64,000 bases of DNA from Bacteroidetes bacterium UBA7674 (GTDB lineage: Bacteria; Bacteroidota; Bacteroidia; Chitinophagales; Chitinophagaceae). The translations under genes and the position numbers were made by a program. Below the pieces are notes generated by a model. The model did no database searches, was not told the origin of the DNA, and saw only the letters and a list, made by a program, of their open reading frames with translations. Shown one piece after another: positions 8,748 through 16,512 of the stretch (position 1 is the stretch's first letter; every line of letters begins with the position of its first letter). The DNA lies in assembly GCA_002483105.1 (NCBI GenBank), contig DLHG01000007.1, positions 186,001 through 250,000 of the forward strand. Reading direction: 5' to 3'.

Positions 8748-9142
8748 GTCTATACACATTCAAACAACGCATCCTTTACTTACGCAAAGCGAAGAACCGC
8801 CACGGCATACATTCGCCGTTCGTTTACCGGCTGATAGATAAGTGTCTCTTATCGGGTGATGGTGACCTGTACGGCGAAAGACTTCCCGCATACTTCGGCA
8901 AAGAAAATGTGATAGTGCTCAAGCAAGACCCCTTGAAATGGAGGGAGCAATCTGCCGCACTGAATAATGAACGGGTACTGGTCGTCCCAGGCATTCATAA
9001 GACACCTCAGCATACGGAACGATGGAATGCGTTAGTTGCAGATGAGCGGATCTTGCTCACTATTGATCTGTTTGATGCGGGCCTGCTTGTTAATAGGAAT
9101 GAATTTAAAGAGAAGCAGCATTTTGTGTTGAAGACGAAGTAA
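8744..9142 (+). CDS. Shortened relative of a SAM-dependent methyltransferase family, catalytic core missing
   Basis: The GTG at 8744 overlaps the folA stop and fits translational coupling; a longer in-frame start at 8657 would overlap folA by 90 nt. The N-terminus (LRKAKNRHGIHSPFVYRL) and C-terminus (ERWNALVADERILLTIDLFD ... KEKQHFVLKT) match the two ends of a class I methyltransferase family common in Bacteroidota, normally around 220-260 aa. Here only 132 aa remain and no glycine-rich SAM-binding motif is visible between them. Either a decayed gene still in frame or a repurposed scaffold. The family match is from memory. Confidence 0.75.
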   Translation: MSLYTFKQRILYLRKAKNRHGIHSPFVYRLIDKCLLSGDGDLYGERLPAYFGKENVIVLKQDPLKWREQSAALNNERVLVVPGIHKTPQHTERWNALVADERILLTIDLFDAGLLVNRNEFKEKQHFVLKTK

Positions 9143-9202
9143 GGGTTTGCTGTAAACGCGTACTGACGGCGAAAAGCCGTGCAGGCGCTACCAGCAATGT
9201 AA

Positions 9203-9248
9203 TAAAAGAACAGCTCCCCCAACATAAGTCGGGGGAGCTGTTCTTTTA
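9203..9248. terminator. Bidirectional terminator, 18-bp perfect stem
   Basis: Arms 9203-9220 and 9231-9248 with a 10-nt loop; A-run on one side and T-run on the other. It separates the convergent thyA-folA transcript and the clpX transcript. Confidence 0.85.
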
Positions 9249-9263
9249 TATGATTTTTAGGAG

Positions 9264-9440
9264 TTAGCCCAGTATATCATCTTTATCTTCAGCCTGTGTG
9301 CCCATAAAGTTATCTACCATTCCCTGCATCATCGGAGGCAGTTTTGATGTGATAAATTCTTTAATAGTCTCTATCGCCTTCACAGCCTGTTCTTCGCTCA
9401 GTCCGGCTTTTTCTTTCAGTTGTTCTATTAAGTCTTGCAT
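9264..9440 (-). CDS. Small acidic helical protein downstream of clpX (58 aa)
   Basis: Begins MQDLIEQLKEKAGLSEEQAV, predicted to be two amphipathic helices, with a Met-rich middle (LPPMMQGMVDNFMG) and an acidic tail (EDKDDILG). No signal peptide or membrane segment. It lies 46 nt after clpX on the same strand and ends before the shared terminator at 9203-9248. The sequence composition resembles small DUF937/DUF2267-like helical proteins, but I do not assign a family. A link to ClpXP is only positional. Confidence 0.8.
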   Translation of the reverse strand: MQDLIEQLKEKAGLSEEQAVKAIETIKEFITSKLPPMMQGMVDNFMGTQAEDKDDILG

Positions 9441-9457
9441 CTATTATTGTTTATAAA

Positions 9458-9485
9458 GTTCTCTATTCGTTATTCTCTATTCACT
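9458..9485 (-). repeat. Four tandem heptamers between clpX and the 58-aa gene
   Basis: Read on the minus strand the spacer is AGTGAAT-AGAGAAT-AACGAAT-AGAGAAC, starting one base after the clpX stop. The same heptamer family appears at 23881-23908. Confidence 0.7.
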
Positions 9486-9486
9486 A

Positions 9487-10743
9487 CTATGCTGCTTTCA
9501 GCAATTCCAATTTAGAATGCTCCAGCATTTGCATAGCATACTCCAGTGTTATCTGGAATGTATCGCTCGTCTTTTCAGATGGAAGGTCGAACATCGCATC
9601 TGTCAATATCATCTCGCAGATGGCACGTAGTCCGCGTCCGCCGAGTTTGTACTCTATGGCTTTACCTACCATGTAGTCCAGCGCTTCATCGTCCACTTCG
9701 AGTTTTACACCTTCGTATTCGAACAACTTAGCGTATTGCTTGATGAGTGCATTCTTAGGTTCTGTAAGGATACGTTTCAGTGAAGAAACGTCCAGCGGAT
9801 TAAGATAGGTTACTATCGGCAGGCGGCCCAGCAACTCAGGTATCAGGCCGAAGGTGCGCAGATCCTGTGAGTTTACGTACTGCAACAGGTTAGAGCGGTC
9901 GAGATCTTTAGTTGATTTGATTGCATTGTAGCCGATAGAAGAAGTCTGTACCCTGCGGGCGATCATCTTATCTACGCCTTCAAACGCACCACCGCAGATG
10001 AACAGGATGTTTTGGGTATTCACTTTCACCATCTTCTGCTCAGGGTGCTTGCGGCCTCCCTGTGGCGGAACCATCACTTCAGAACCCTCCAGCAATTTCA
10101 GCATAGCTTGTTGCACACCTTCGCCACTTACGTCACGCGTAATAGATGGGTTATCACCCTTACGACCGATCTTGTCAATCTCATCTATATATACAATACC
10201 ACGTTCTGCAGCAGCTACATCAAAGTTGCAAGCCTGTAGCAGGCGGGAAAGGATACTTTCTACGTCTTCGCCTACATAGCCTGCTTCTGTAAATACAGTA
10301 GCGTCTACGATAGCAAAAGGTACTTGTAGCAATCTTGCGATGGTTTTAGCCAGAAGGGTCTTACCTGTACCGGTCTCACCCACCATGATGATGTTCGACT
10401 TTTCTATCTCCACTTCGTCCTGCGCCGGCATTACCAGGCGTTTGTAGTGATTATATATCGCTACTGATAGTATTTTCTTAGCATCGTCCTGTCCTATTAC
10501 ATATTGATCGAGGAAGGCTTTTACTTCACGGGGTTTGTAAAGCTTCTGCTGATTAAATTCGGGTTTCGTGGATTTCTCCTTGGGATCTTTCTTTTTGTCA
10601 TCCCCTACCGCTTCCTGTAGCAGGTAATGGGCATTCTCTATGCACTGGTCACAGATATTGCCTTTCAGTCCTGTAAAAAGGATATTTACATCACTCTCCA
10701 CACGGTCGCAGAAGGAGCATTTTCTTTCGGTTTGTTTTGGCAT
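9487..10743 (-). CDS. clpX: ATP-dependent Clp protease ATP-binding subunit ClpX
   Basis: 418 aa. The N-terminal zinc-binding domain has Cys9, Cys12, Cys31 and Cys34. The AAA+ core carries Walker A GETGTGKT (122-129), Walker B IVYIDEID, the pore and sensor region (RRVQTSSIGYNA, PELLGRLPIVTYL) and a C-terminal lid (GGRGLRAICE). It unfolds substrates and feeds them to ClpP; clpP is not in the window. Downstream is a 58-aa gene likely co-transcribed. Confidence 0.98.
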   Translation of the reverse strand: MPKQTERKCSFCDRVESDVNILFTGLKGNICDQCIENAHYLLQEAVGDDKKKDPKEKSTKPEFNQQKLYKPREVKAFLDQYVIGQDDAKKILSVAIYNHYKRLVMPAQDEVEIEKSNIIMVGETGTGKTLLAKTIARLLQVPFAIVDATVFTEAGYVGEDVESILSRLLQACNFDVAAAERGIVYIDEIDKIGRKGDNPSITRDVSGEGVQQAMLKLLEGSEVMVPPQGGRKHPEQKMVKVNTQNILFICGGAFEGVDKMIARRVQTSSIGYNAIKSTKDLDRSNLLQYVNSQDLRTFGLIPELLGRLPIVTYLNPLDVSSLKRILTEPKNALIKQYAKLFEYEGVKLEVDDEALDYMVGKAIEYKLGGRGLRAICEMILTDAMFDLPSEKTSDTFQITLEYAMQMLEHSKLELLKAA

Positions 10744-10928
10744 TTATTATTTTTCTGAATGAAGACAGCAAAGTTACGGATTATAGCTATAAAAATTTGC
10801 TATATCTTGTTAATGCTTTGTTTACTATATGACTGGAAATAGCCCCCCAAAAATGCCGAAATACCTGCCGGGCAAGGCTTCACAGCCGGATGAGCGCCAT
10901 CCGGTATAGATGTAAATGATATACACAT

Positions 10929-11117
10929 TTACATTTTCAGATACTCCAACGCCTTATACACGAGCATTGCCGGCCAGAATATCGCTTTTAGCACACCCAG
11001 CAAGCCCATACCAAAGCTGGTAGCATGCTGGATATAATAGACAGCCGCACCTATAAAGCCCATTCCGTAAACGGCTGACGACTGCTGATACACTACCTTT
11101 CTTACGTGTTCTCTCAT
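10929..11117 (-). CDS. Small conserved membrane protein (62 aa)
   Basis: Begins MREHVRKVVYQQSSAVYGMG. Two hydrophobic segments are visible, about residues 18-33 (YGMGFIGAAVYYIQ) and 36-54 (FGMGLLGVLKAIFWPAMLVY). Closely similar short proteins occur in other Bacteroidota as far as I recall, without known function. The alternative frame at the same place is rejected because it lacks this pattern. Confidence 0.8.
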   Translation of the reverse strand: MREHVRKVVYQQSSAVYGMGFIGAAVYYIQHATSFGMGLLGVLKAIFWPAMLVYKALEYLKM

Positions 11118-11286
11118 TTTTAAGTGTTATTTGATGATACAAATAGAATAAAAAGAAAATGCATTAAATATGATGGAACTCAGTGAAAATGATGACCCTT
11201 GTCAAAAAGAGCAGATCATATCCACAATGCGGGCGGTAGCAGGGGGTTATACGTAAAGGCTCGGGGGCTTTTACTTATCTTGCGCT

Positions 11287-13770
11287 ATGCTCAGCCCCCT
11301 CTTTGCTGATAGATCCACTGATGCTTACCGCTTTGCCGATGTCATCCTGCCGCTCAATCTGCCGCAGGCGCTTACTTACGGCATTCCGCATGAGATGCAG
11401 GGACTCTTGCGCCCAGGTATGAGGGTAGAGGTCTCGCTGGGCAGGAACAAGCAGTATTCGGCTATTGTAGAGCGTTTGCACGATGATCAGCCCGAATCTT
11501 ACCAGGTAAAACCACTGAAAAGCATCCTGGATAGTGAACCGGTAGTGAATGATACACAGCTCCGTTTCTGGAAGTGGATCAGCCATTACTACATGGCAGC
11601 GCCGGGAGAAGTGATGCAAGCCGCCCTACCCGCTCATATGAAACTGATGGGTGAAACACGGCTGGAATGGATAGCAGAGCCGGATGTGTATTATGAGTGG
11701 AGCAAAGAGACCGCAATAGCTGCCGAGGCATTGGAAAGCAGAAAGGAGATAACGCTCTCGGAGTTGCGATCAATTATAGGGCTTCGTCATTTCACAACTG
11801 TTATCAATGAATTGATAGAGCAGGAAGTGGTAGCTATAAACGACAGCCTTGAGCCATCTTACCGGGCGAAAAAAGAGAAGATAGTCAGCCTCGCGCCATT
11901 ATATAAAGAAGAGGAAGAACTCAGTAAGCTGTTCGACCAGTTGCAACGCGCACCTAAGCAACTCGAGTTGATCATGGCTTATGTGGAACTCTCCGTAAAG
12001 AATGGGTTTGTAAAACAAGCCGACTTGCTGGACAGGTCAGGTTCAAGTGCAACGCAAATAAAATCATTAGTTGACAAGGGCATCTTCTTAGTAGAAGAGC
12101 AAAATGTTGACAGGCTGGCCTATACTTCGATTGCTCCCGCAAAGGAAATAGAGTTCAGCCCGGCACAACAAACTGCTTACGAGGAACTGGAGAAAGGATT
12201 GACAGAAAAAGAAGTGGCTTTACTACATGGTGTTACCGGCAGTGGTAAAACATTACTCTACATACATAAAATAAAAGAGTGCCTTGCCCAAGGCAAACAG
12301 GCAATATTCCTGTTACCGGAAATAGGGCTTACAACTCACCTCGTCAGCAGACTATATGCTTACTTTGGAGAAGAGATGGGTGTGTATCACTCACGCTTCA
12401 GCAATAACGAACGGGTGGAGATATGGGAGAAAGTAAGGAAAGGGACGTATAAGTTGGTGGTAGGCGCACGTTCAGCTATGTGGCTGCCCTATACTAATGT
12501 GGGGCTCATCATCTGCGATGAAGAACATGACATGTCTTACAAGCAGAAAGACCCTGCACCACGTTTTCATGCGCGCGATGCGGCGATCTATTTCGCTTCA
12601 CTCTTTGAGGCGAAGGTGATACTGGGCTCTGCTACTCCTTCTGTAGAAAGCCTGTATAATGTGCAGCAGAAAAAATATGCTTATGCTTCGCTGAAAGAAA
12701 GATACCTCGGTATTAACCTCCCGGAGATAGAGATAGTGAATGCAAAATCATTGGAGAAGGTTCGCCAGCTGGGTTACAAATTACTTACGCCCGAATTGCA
12801 ACAGGCGATGCTGGAAGCATTGCAACACCGCAGGCAAATAATCCTGTTCCAAAACCGCAGGGGTTATGCTCCTTTCCAGTTGTGTATGTCTTGCGGGTTT
12901 GTACCACAGTGTAAGAATTGTGCGGTATCATTAACGTATCATAAGAGTACCGACAAGCTGCATTGCCACTATTGCGGCACCAAGTCTGCGGTGATACATC
13001 ATTGCCCTTCCTGCGGCAGCACCAGCCTCCAAAGCAAAAGTTTTGGTACAGAGAAGATAGAAGAAGAAGTGCAGCAACTGTTCCCCGAAGCGCGTGTAGC
13101 GCGTATGGATGTGGACAGCATGCGCAATAAGCATAGCATGACCCAGTTGCTGGAAAAACTGGACAAACAAAAAATAGATATACTGGTAGGTACGCAAATG
13201 GTGGTGAAGGGACTGGATTTCGCGCATGTATCGCTGGTAGGTGTACTAAGTGCTGATAGCCTGCTCAGCTTCCCCGACTTCCGGGTGAATGAGCGTGCCT
13301 TCCAGCTAATGGAACAGGTCAGTGGCAGGGCCGGCAGGACTGACGGCAAAGGCAAGGTATTGATACAGGCATACAACACACAGCATCCTGTTCTTAAATG
13401 GGTACAGGAGCATGATATGCGTGCCTGCTACGACCACGAGATACGCTCACGGGAATATTTTGGTTATCCGCCGTTCAGCAGGCTGATAAAGATCACCTTC
13501 AAGCACCGTGATGAGATCAAAGCGATAGAACCCGCATCAGCATTTGTGAAGGCGATGCAGCTGATAGATAATATTGTGGTACAGGGGCCGGTACCCGCAG
13601 TTGTCTCCCGTGTGCGCAACCAATATGTACAAGAGGTATGGATAAAGTGCCCACGTGACCTGAAAATAATAGAGGCGACCAAAGACGCGGTTAAAAAAAC
13701 AAGGCAACACCTCATGGGATTACGAGGTAACTCTTCCCTGCAAATAATACCGGATGTGGACCCGGTGTAA
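11287..13770 (+). CDS. priA: Primosomal protein N', replication restart helicase
   Basis: 827 aa. N-terminal DNA 3'-end binding region (residues ~10-110), then the helicase core with Walker A HGVTGSGKT (314-322), DEEH box (ICDEEHDMSYKQ), GSATPS, and helicase C motifs (GTQMVVKGLDFAHVSLVGVL, QVSGRAGR). Between them, eight cysteines in four CxxC-like pairs (CMSC, CKNC, CHYC, CPSC, around residues 534-580) bind zinc. It reloads the replisome at stalled forks. The start ATG lies 5 nt after a -7-like box (TATCTTG, 11276-11282). Confidence 0.97.
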   Translation: MLSPLFADRSTDAYRFADVILPLNLPQALTYGIPHEMQGLLRPGMRVEVSLGRNKQYSAIVERLHDDQPESYQVKPLKSILDSEPVVNDTQLRFWKWISHYYMAAPGEVMQAALPAHMKLMGETRLEWIAEPDVYYEWSKETAIAAEALESRKEITLSELRSIIGLRHFTTVINELIEQEVVAINDSLEPSYRAKKEKIVSLAPLYKEEEELSKLFDQLQRAPKQLELIMAYVELSVKNGFVKQADLLDRSGSSATQIKSLVDKGIFLVEEQNVDRLAYTSIAPAKEIEFSPAQQTAYEELEKGLTEKEVALLHGVTGSGKTLLYIHKIKECLAQGKQAIFLLPEIGLTTHLVSRLYAYFGEEMGVYHSRFSNNERVEIWEKVRKGTYKLVVGARSAMWLPYTNVGLIICDEEHDMSYKQKDPAPRFHARDAAIYFASLFEAKVILGSATPSVESLYNVQQKKYAYASLKERYLGINLPEIEIVNAKSLEKVRQLGYKLLTPELQQAMLEALQHRRQIILFQNRRGYAPFQLCMSCGFVPQCKNCAVSLTYHKSTDKLHCHYCGTKSAVIHHCPSCGSTSLQSKSFGTEKIEEEVQQLFPEARVARMDVDSMRNKHSMTQLLEKLDKQKIDILVGTQMVVKGLDFAHVSLVGVLSADSLLSFPDFRVNERAFQLMEQVSGRAGRTDGKGKVLIQAYNTQHPVLKWVQEHDMRACYDHEIRSREYFGYPPFSRLIKITFKHRDEIKAIEPASAFVKAMQLIDNIVVQGPVPAVVSRVRNQYVQEVWIKCPRDLKIIEATKDAVKKTRQHLMGLRGNSSLQIIPDVDPV

Positions 13771-13874
13771 GTTGTTAATACTCTTCTAAATAACACATCC
13801 TTTTACATACACCTTACGTATATAGTGTGTAACTTTACTTAACGGTGTTAGCAACACTCCTCAATCAACAGACT

Positions 13875-14090
13875 ATGACATTATTAACAATCAATCCTCA
13901 ACTACTTCTTTCCATGCCCGGTGGTGGCGAATGGATATGGATAGTAGTTATCGTCATCGTATTCTTCGGCGCTAAAAAGATCCCAGACCTTGCCCGTGGC
14001 ATAGGTAAGGGGATGAAAGAGTTTAAAGACGCGAAAGACGGCAAGGATGAGAGTAAGCCGGAAGATAAAAAACCTGAGCAGCCTTTATAG
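13875..14090 (+). CDS. tatA: Sec-independent protein translocase TatA
   Basis: 71 aa from the ATG at 13875; an in-frame GTG ten codons earlier is less likely. A single N-terminal membrane helix (GGEWIWIVVIVIVFFG), the hinge FGAKKIPDLARGIGKGM, an amphipathic helix and a charged tail (KDESKPEDKK) are all typical of TatA. It forms the pore of the twin-arginine translocon with TatC, which is encoded 37 kb away at 50999. The next genes include a probable Tat substrate. Confidence 0.95.
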   Translation: MTLLTINPQLLLSMPGGGEWIWIVVIVIVFFGAKKIPDLARGIGKGMKEFKDAKDGKDESKPEDKKPEQPL

Positions 14091-14112
14091 CTGATCAAAA
14101 ATCATAAAAGTA

Positions 14113-14139
14113 AAGGGGCGCTAAAAAGCGTCCCTTTTT
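14113..14139 (+). terminator. Terminator of tatA
   Basis: Arms 14113-14122 and 14127-14136 (one G:U pair), loop AAAA, then TTT. Confidence 0.8.
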
Positions 14140-14190
14140 CTTACAACTTAATCATCACTAAACGAAACCCTGATCTTTAAAATAATCTTG

Positions 14191-14228
14191 TGAAAAAAGC
14201 GGGGAGCCCACCTATAAAGCTCCCCGCT
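14191..14228 (-). terminator. Terminator of the ferritin-like gene pair
   Basis: Arms 14198-14207 and 14219-14228 (10 bp, GC-rich). On the minus strand the stem is followed by TTTTTT. Confidence 0.85.
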
Positions 14229-14249
14229 ATATAAACCTATATTCGTCGC

Positions 14250-15092
14250 CTATACTATAAAGCCATCTACTATCGCCAATACTTCAGCCATAGTCAGTGG
14301 TTCATCAAATGCTTCTGTTGCTGCATTCGTACTTACAAAACCAGTGATAGGCACAGTAGCTTGTACTGTTACGTTCTCACCATTGTAGCTCGCCTGCACG
14401 TCGCTTGATGCAATATTGCTGTTGTTGCCTGTTATCCATGGTTTTGCTACCCCTGCAGCCAACGGGTCAGCTACCAGGTTGCTACGCATCCACCTGATGT
14501 GCGACGCGTGACGTGCTTCCACAGAGTGAATATTCAACGCCGCTGTCAATACACCATTATCAGCTTTCAATCCTGCTGCCTGTCCTTTATATGCACGTAC
14601 GCCTGTGTCTTCAAATGTTTGCGCTACGGCAAGGAACAAATTGTAGTTAGAGAATGCTGTAGCAAAAGGACCATTGTTCGCACCATTGGCTCCTGAGAAG
14701 TCAAATGTTGGTTGCGATATTGGTGTTCCACCCGCACCTTGAATAGCTGCTATCAGGAAACTTACGTGCGCTGCTTCGTGCTGGTAAATTGTCTGTATAG
14801 CGCCTAATGCAGATGCAGTAGGGATGAACTGTGCCATTTGGTTAGTATCTATCGCCTTCTTGTAGAAGTCCCTTTCAAGGTATTCCAGAGTCAAAGCAAA
14901 GTTGAGTATCTCGATGACTGTGGCCGTACTTTTACCGTAGGCCTTGTTGAACAAAGAACCTACTGCAAAAGGAAGTGCTGTAAGAGCAGCACGCTTTCCC
15001 CAGTTCTTTATAATATTTCTGCGGTCACTGGTCCTTTCAAAAACTTCAGGATCCTGCTCCGCTATTTGGTTTAATATATTGCCGAAATTCAT
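14250..15092 (-). CDS. Ferritin-like domain protein, possible Tat export
   Basis: 280 aa. A four-helix ferritin-like (Ferritin_2 type) domain spans about residues 50-205, with Glu/His pairs in NFALTLEYLERDFY, YQHEAAHVSFL, QTFEDTGVRAY and VEARHASHIRWM. The N-terminal segment DRRNIIKNWGKR followed by AALTALPFAVGSLF looks like an atypical twin-arginine signal. The C-terminal ~70 residues are a short beta-rich extension. It pairs with the 236-aa paralog read just before it, 11 nt apart, so both are probably co-transcribed. Metal binding is inferred; the biological role is not known. Confidence 0.85.
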   Translation of the reverse strand: MNFGNILNQIAEQDPEVFERTSDRRNIIKNWGKRAALTALPFAVGSLFNKAYGKSTATVIEILNFALTLEYLERDFYKKAIDTNQMAQFIPTASALGAIQTIYQHEAAHVSFLIAAIQGAGGTPISQPTFDFSGANGANNGPFATAFSNYNLFLAVAQTFEDTGVRAYKGQAAGLKADNGVLTAALNIHSVEARHASHIRWMRSNLVADPLAAGVAKPWITGNNSNIASSDVQASYNGENVTVQATVPITGFVSTNAATEAFDEPLTMAEVLAIVDGFIV

Positions 15093-15103
15093 AGTCTTTT
15101 GTT

Positions 15104-15814
15104 TTAAGAGGTTGGTAAATTGTTTCCGCTGATCTTAGAGGTAAGGAATGAAGAGGCCGCAGCAAGCACTGCCGGTGGCAGTTTACTCATCTCCAGGCCG
15201 TTAGCATCTATCACTTCTGCATTGGCAAATGAGCCCGGTGCTATCAGGTCGCGTATATAAGCCGCATGGCGTGCTTCTACGGAAACGATCTTACCGGCTA
15301 ACAGCAGATATGCTTCATCCTGTATCAGCTGGCCTGCACCATTATATGCTGCTACACCCAGATCTTCAAATGTCTTGGCAGTTGCCAATACTTGTGTACG
15401 GTTACCAAAATCTATAGAAGAGAAATTCGGTGTAAGTCCCGGTATCGCTTTGGCGCCCAATGCAGCTTTAAAGAACTCGCGGTGAGCCACCTCGTGGTCA
15501 CGAATATCCGTCAGCAACGCTTTTTCTGTTGCGCTGAAACCTGACGCGAATGATTCTACTACTTTAGTATAGAATGCTGCTTCCAGTTGTTCTAATGCAT
15601 AAGCATAGTTCAGGATACCTATATCACCACTACCGAGGTCAATAGTGCCATCGGGTGTTACTATAGGGTCATCGTCCTTTTTACATGATGACACGGTGCC
15701 TATAAGGCCGGCAAGCGCAAGGCCGCTACCTAATGCCAGAAAGTGCCTGCGCGATACGCCGGACATCTGCACTATTTCCTCCACCTGGTTCTTTTCTGAA
15801 ACGTCTTTTTTCAT
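15104..15814 (-). CDS. Ferritin-like lipoprotein with Tat signal
   Basis: 236 aa. The N-terminus has a twin-arginine motif SRRHFLALGSGLALAGLIG followed by a lipobox-like GTVSSC and KKDDDP, so export folded through Tat and lipidation are inferred. The mature part is a ferritin-like domain with candidate ligands in YAYALEQLEAAFY, DIRDHEVAHREFF, KTFEDLGVAAY and VSVEARHAAYI. First gene of the two-gene unit; tatA is encoded convergently about 1.7 kb away. Function unknown beyond metal/oxidative-stress speculation. Confidence 0.88.
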   Translation of the reverse strand: MKKDVSEKNQVEEIVQMSGVSRRHFLALGSGLALAGLIGTVSSCKKDDDPIVTPDGTIDLGSGDIGILNYAYALEQLEAAFYTKVVESFASGFSATEKALLTDIRDHEVAHREFFKAALGAKAIPGLTPNFSSIDFGNRTQVLATAKTFEDLGVAAYNGAGQLIQDEAYLLLAGKIVSVEARHAAYIRDLIAPGSFANAEVIDANGLEMSKLPPAVLAAASSFLTSKISGNNLPTS

Positions 15815-16078
15815 AGATGTATTTTTAATCGTGATCGAAAGCTTGGTTCTGGTATATTTCTATCATCTACGACGTACGTGCAGGAAAAGTTTCCGATGTA
15901 TTGAGAAACGGCTAAAGTTTTATTTTTCACTAGTATAATATGCTTGTAGCCAAAGAAGTAATGCTGAATTTATTTTTTTCAGGGCCGGAAAATGCAACTA
16001 TGACAATGTGGGAATATTATTACACAAAAAAACCTGCTACAGGTGTAGCAGGCATGGTGTGATATATCTATAGAGGCC
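15815..16078. other. Intergenic stretch, 264 bp
   Basis: AT-rich spacer between the start of the ferritin-like operon and the stop of the next minus-strand gene. It holds the presumed promoter of the ferritin pair (no clean box picked) and the terminator at 16024-16052. No ORF of note. Confidence 0.5.
16024..16052 (-). terminator. Terminator of the 80-aa gene
   Basis: Arms 16033-16040 and 16045-16052 (cctgctac and complement), loop 4 nt; seven T on the minus strand after the stem. Confidence 0.85.
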
Positions 16079-16321
16079 TTAATTCTTCCCTATCACGAAA
16101 ACGAACGGAACGTCCGAACGCTCACGGATAGCCTGCCTTACCTTTAGGGGTTGTTTCAATACTTTATATTTCTGCAAGTCCACTACTTCCATCGCGTCAG
16201 CAAAGGATTTGCTCGTTTTTATATACTTGGCATAAGATGCGAGGAATACCGCTGAATAAATATCAGAGGCGATGATATCTTTTACATAATGCATCCAAAC
16301 TTTGTCCTGACCTTGTAACAT
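16079..16321 (-). CDS. Hypothetical protein, 80 aa
   Basis: Begins MLQGQDKVWMHYVKDIIASD and ends VPFVFVIGKN. Mixed helical composition, no signal peptide or membrane helix. It begins 12 nt after the stop of the small lipoprotein gene on the same strand and is followed by a good terminator, which supports a real two-gene unit. I do not recognise the family. Confidence 0.65.
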   Translation of the reverse strand: MLQGQDKVWMHYVKDIIASDIYSAVFLASYAKYIKTSKSFADAMEVVDLQKYKVLKQPLKVRQAIRERSDVPFVFVIGKN

Positions 16322-16332
16322 AACATCACATT

Positions 16333-16470
16333 TTAGAAACTTCGTTTAGGGCTGTATGCCCTGTTAATGTCGGAGCCGCAACCGCAACCCTTCCTAGCTG
16401 TACTACAACTTTGTGCCAACATCGTGCCAAAAACCACTATCAATGCCCAAACAATTGCTTTCTTTCTCAT
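16333..16470 (-). CDS. Small Cys-rich lipoprotein, 45 aa
   Basis: Begins MRKKAIVWALIVVFGTMLAQ with lipobox LAQSC, so a lipidated mature peptide of only about 26 residues (CSTARKGCGCGSDINRAYSP...). It contains a GCGCG motif. It is upstream of the 80-aa gene in the same direction. The region is also covered by the dubious 5' extension of the opposite-strand glycosyltransferase frame, which I reject. Function unknown. Confidence 0.65.
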   Translation of the reverse strand: MRKKAIVWALIVVFGTMLAQSCSTARKGCGCGSDINRAYSPKRSF

Positions 16471-16490
16471 TATCAGCTATCTAAAATTTC

Positions 16491-16498
16491 TACTTTTG
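16491..16498 (+). promoter_or_regulatory. -7 box for the MurG-like glycosyltransferase
   Basis: TACTTTTG, an exact TAnnTTTG match. A transcript from here starts around 16504, which excludes the upstream TTG at 16411 and supports a start near 16513. Confidence 0.45.
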
Positions 16499-16512
16499 TA
16501 AAAATAAGGATT

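Noticed and set aside
10886..10904. 7-bp hairpin (ccggatg .. catccgg) between clpX and the 62-aa gene
   Set aside because: Short stem without a T-run on either strand; no owner gene in the right place.
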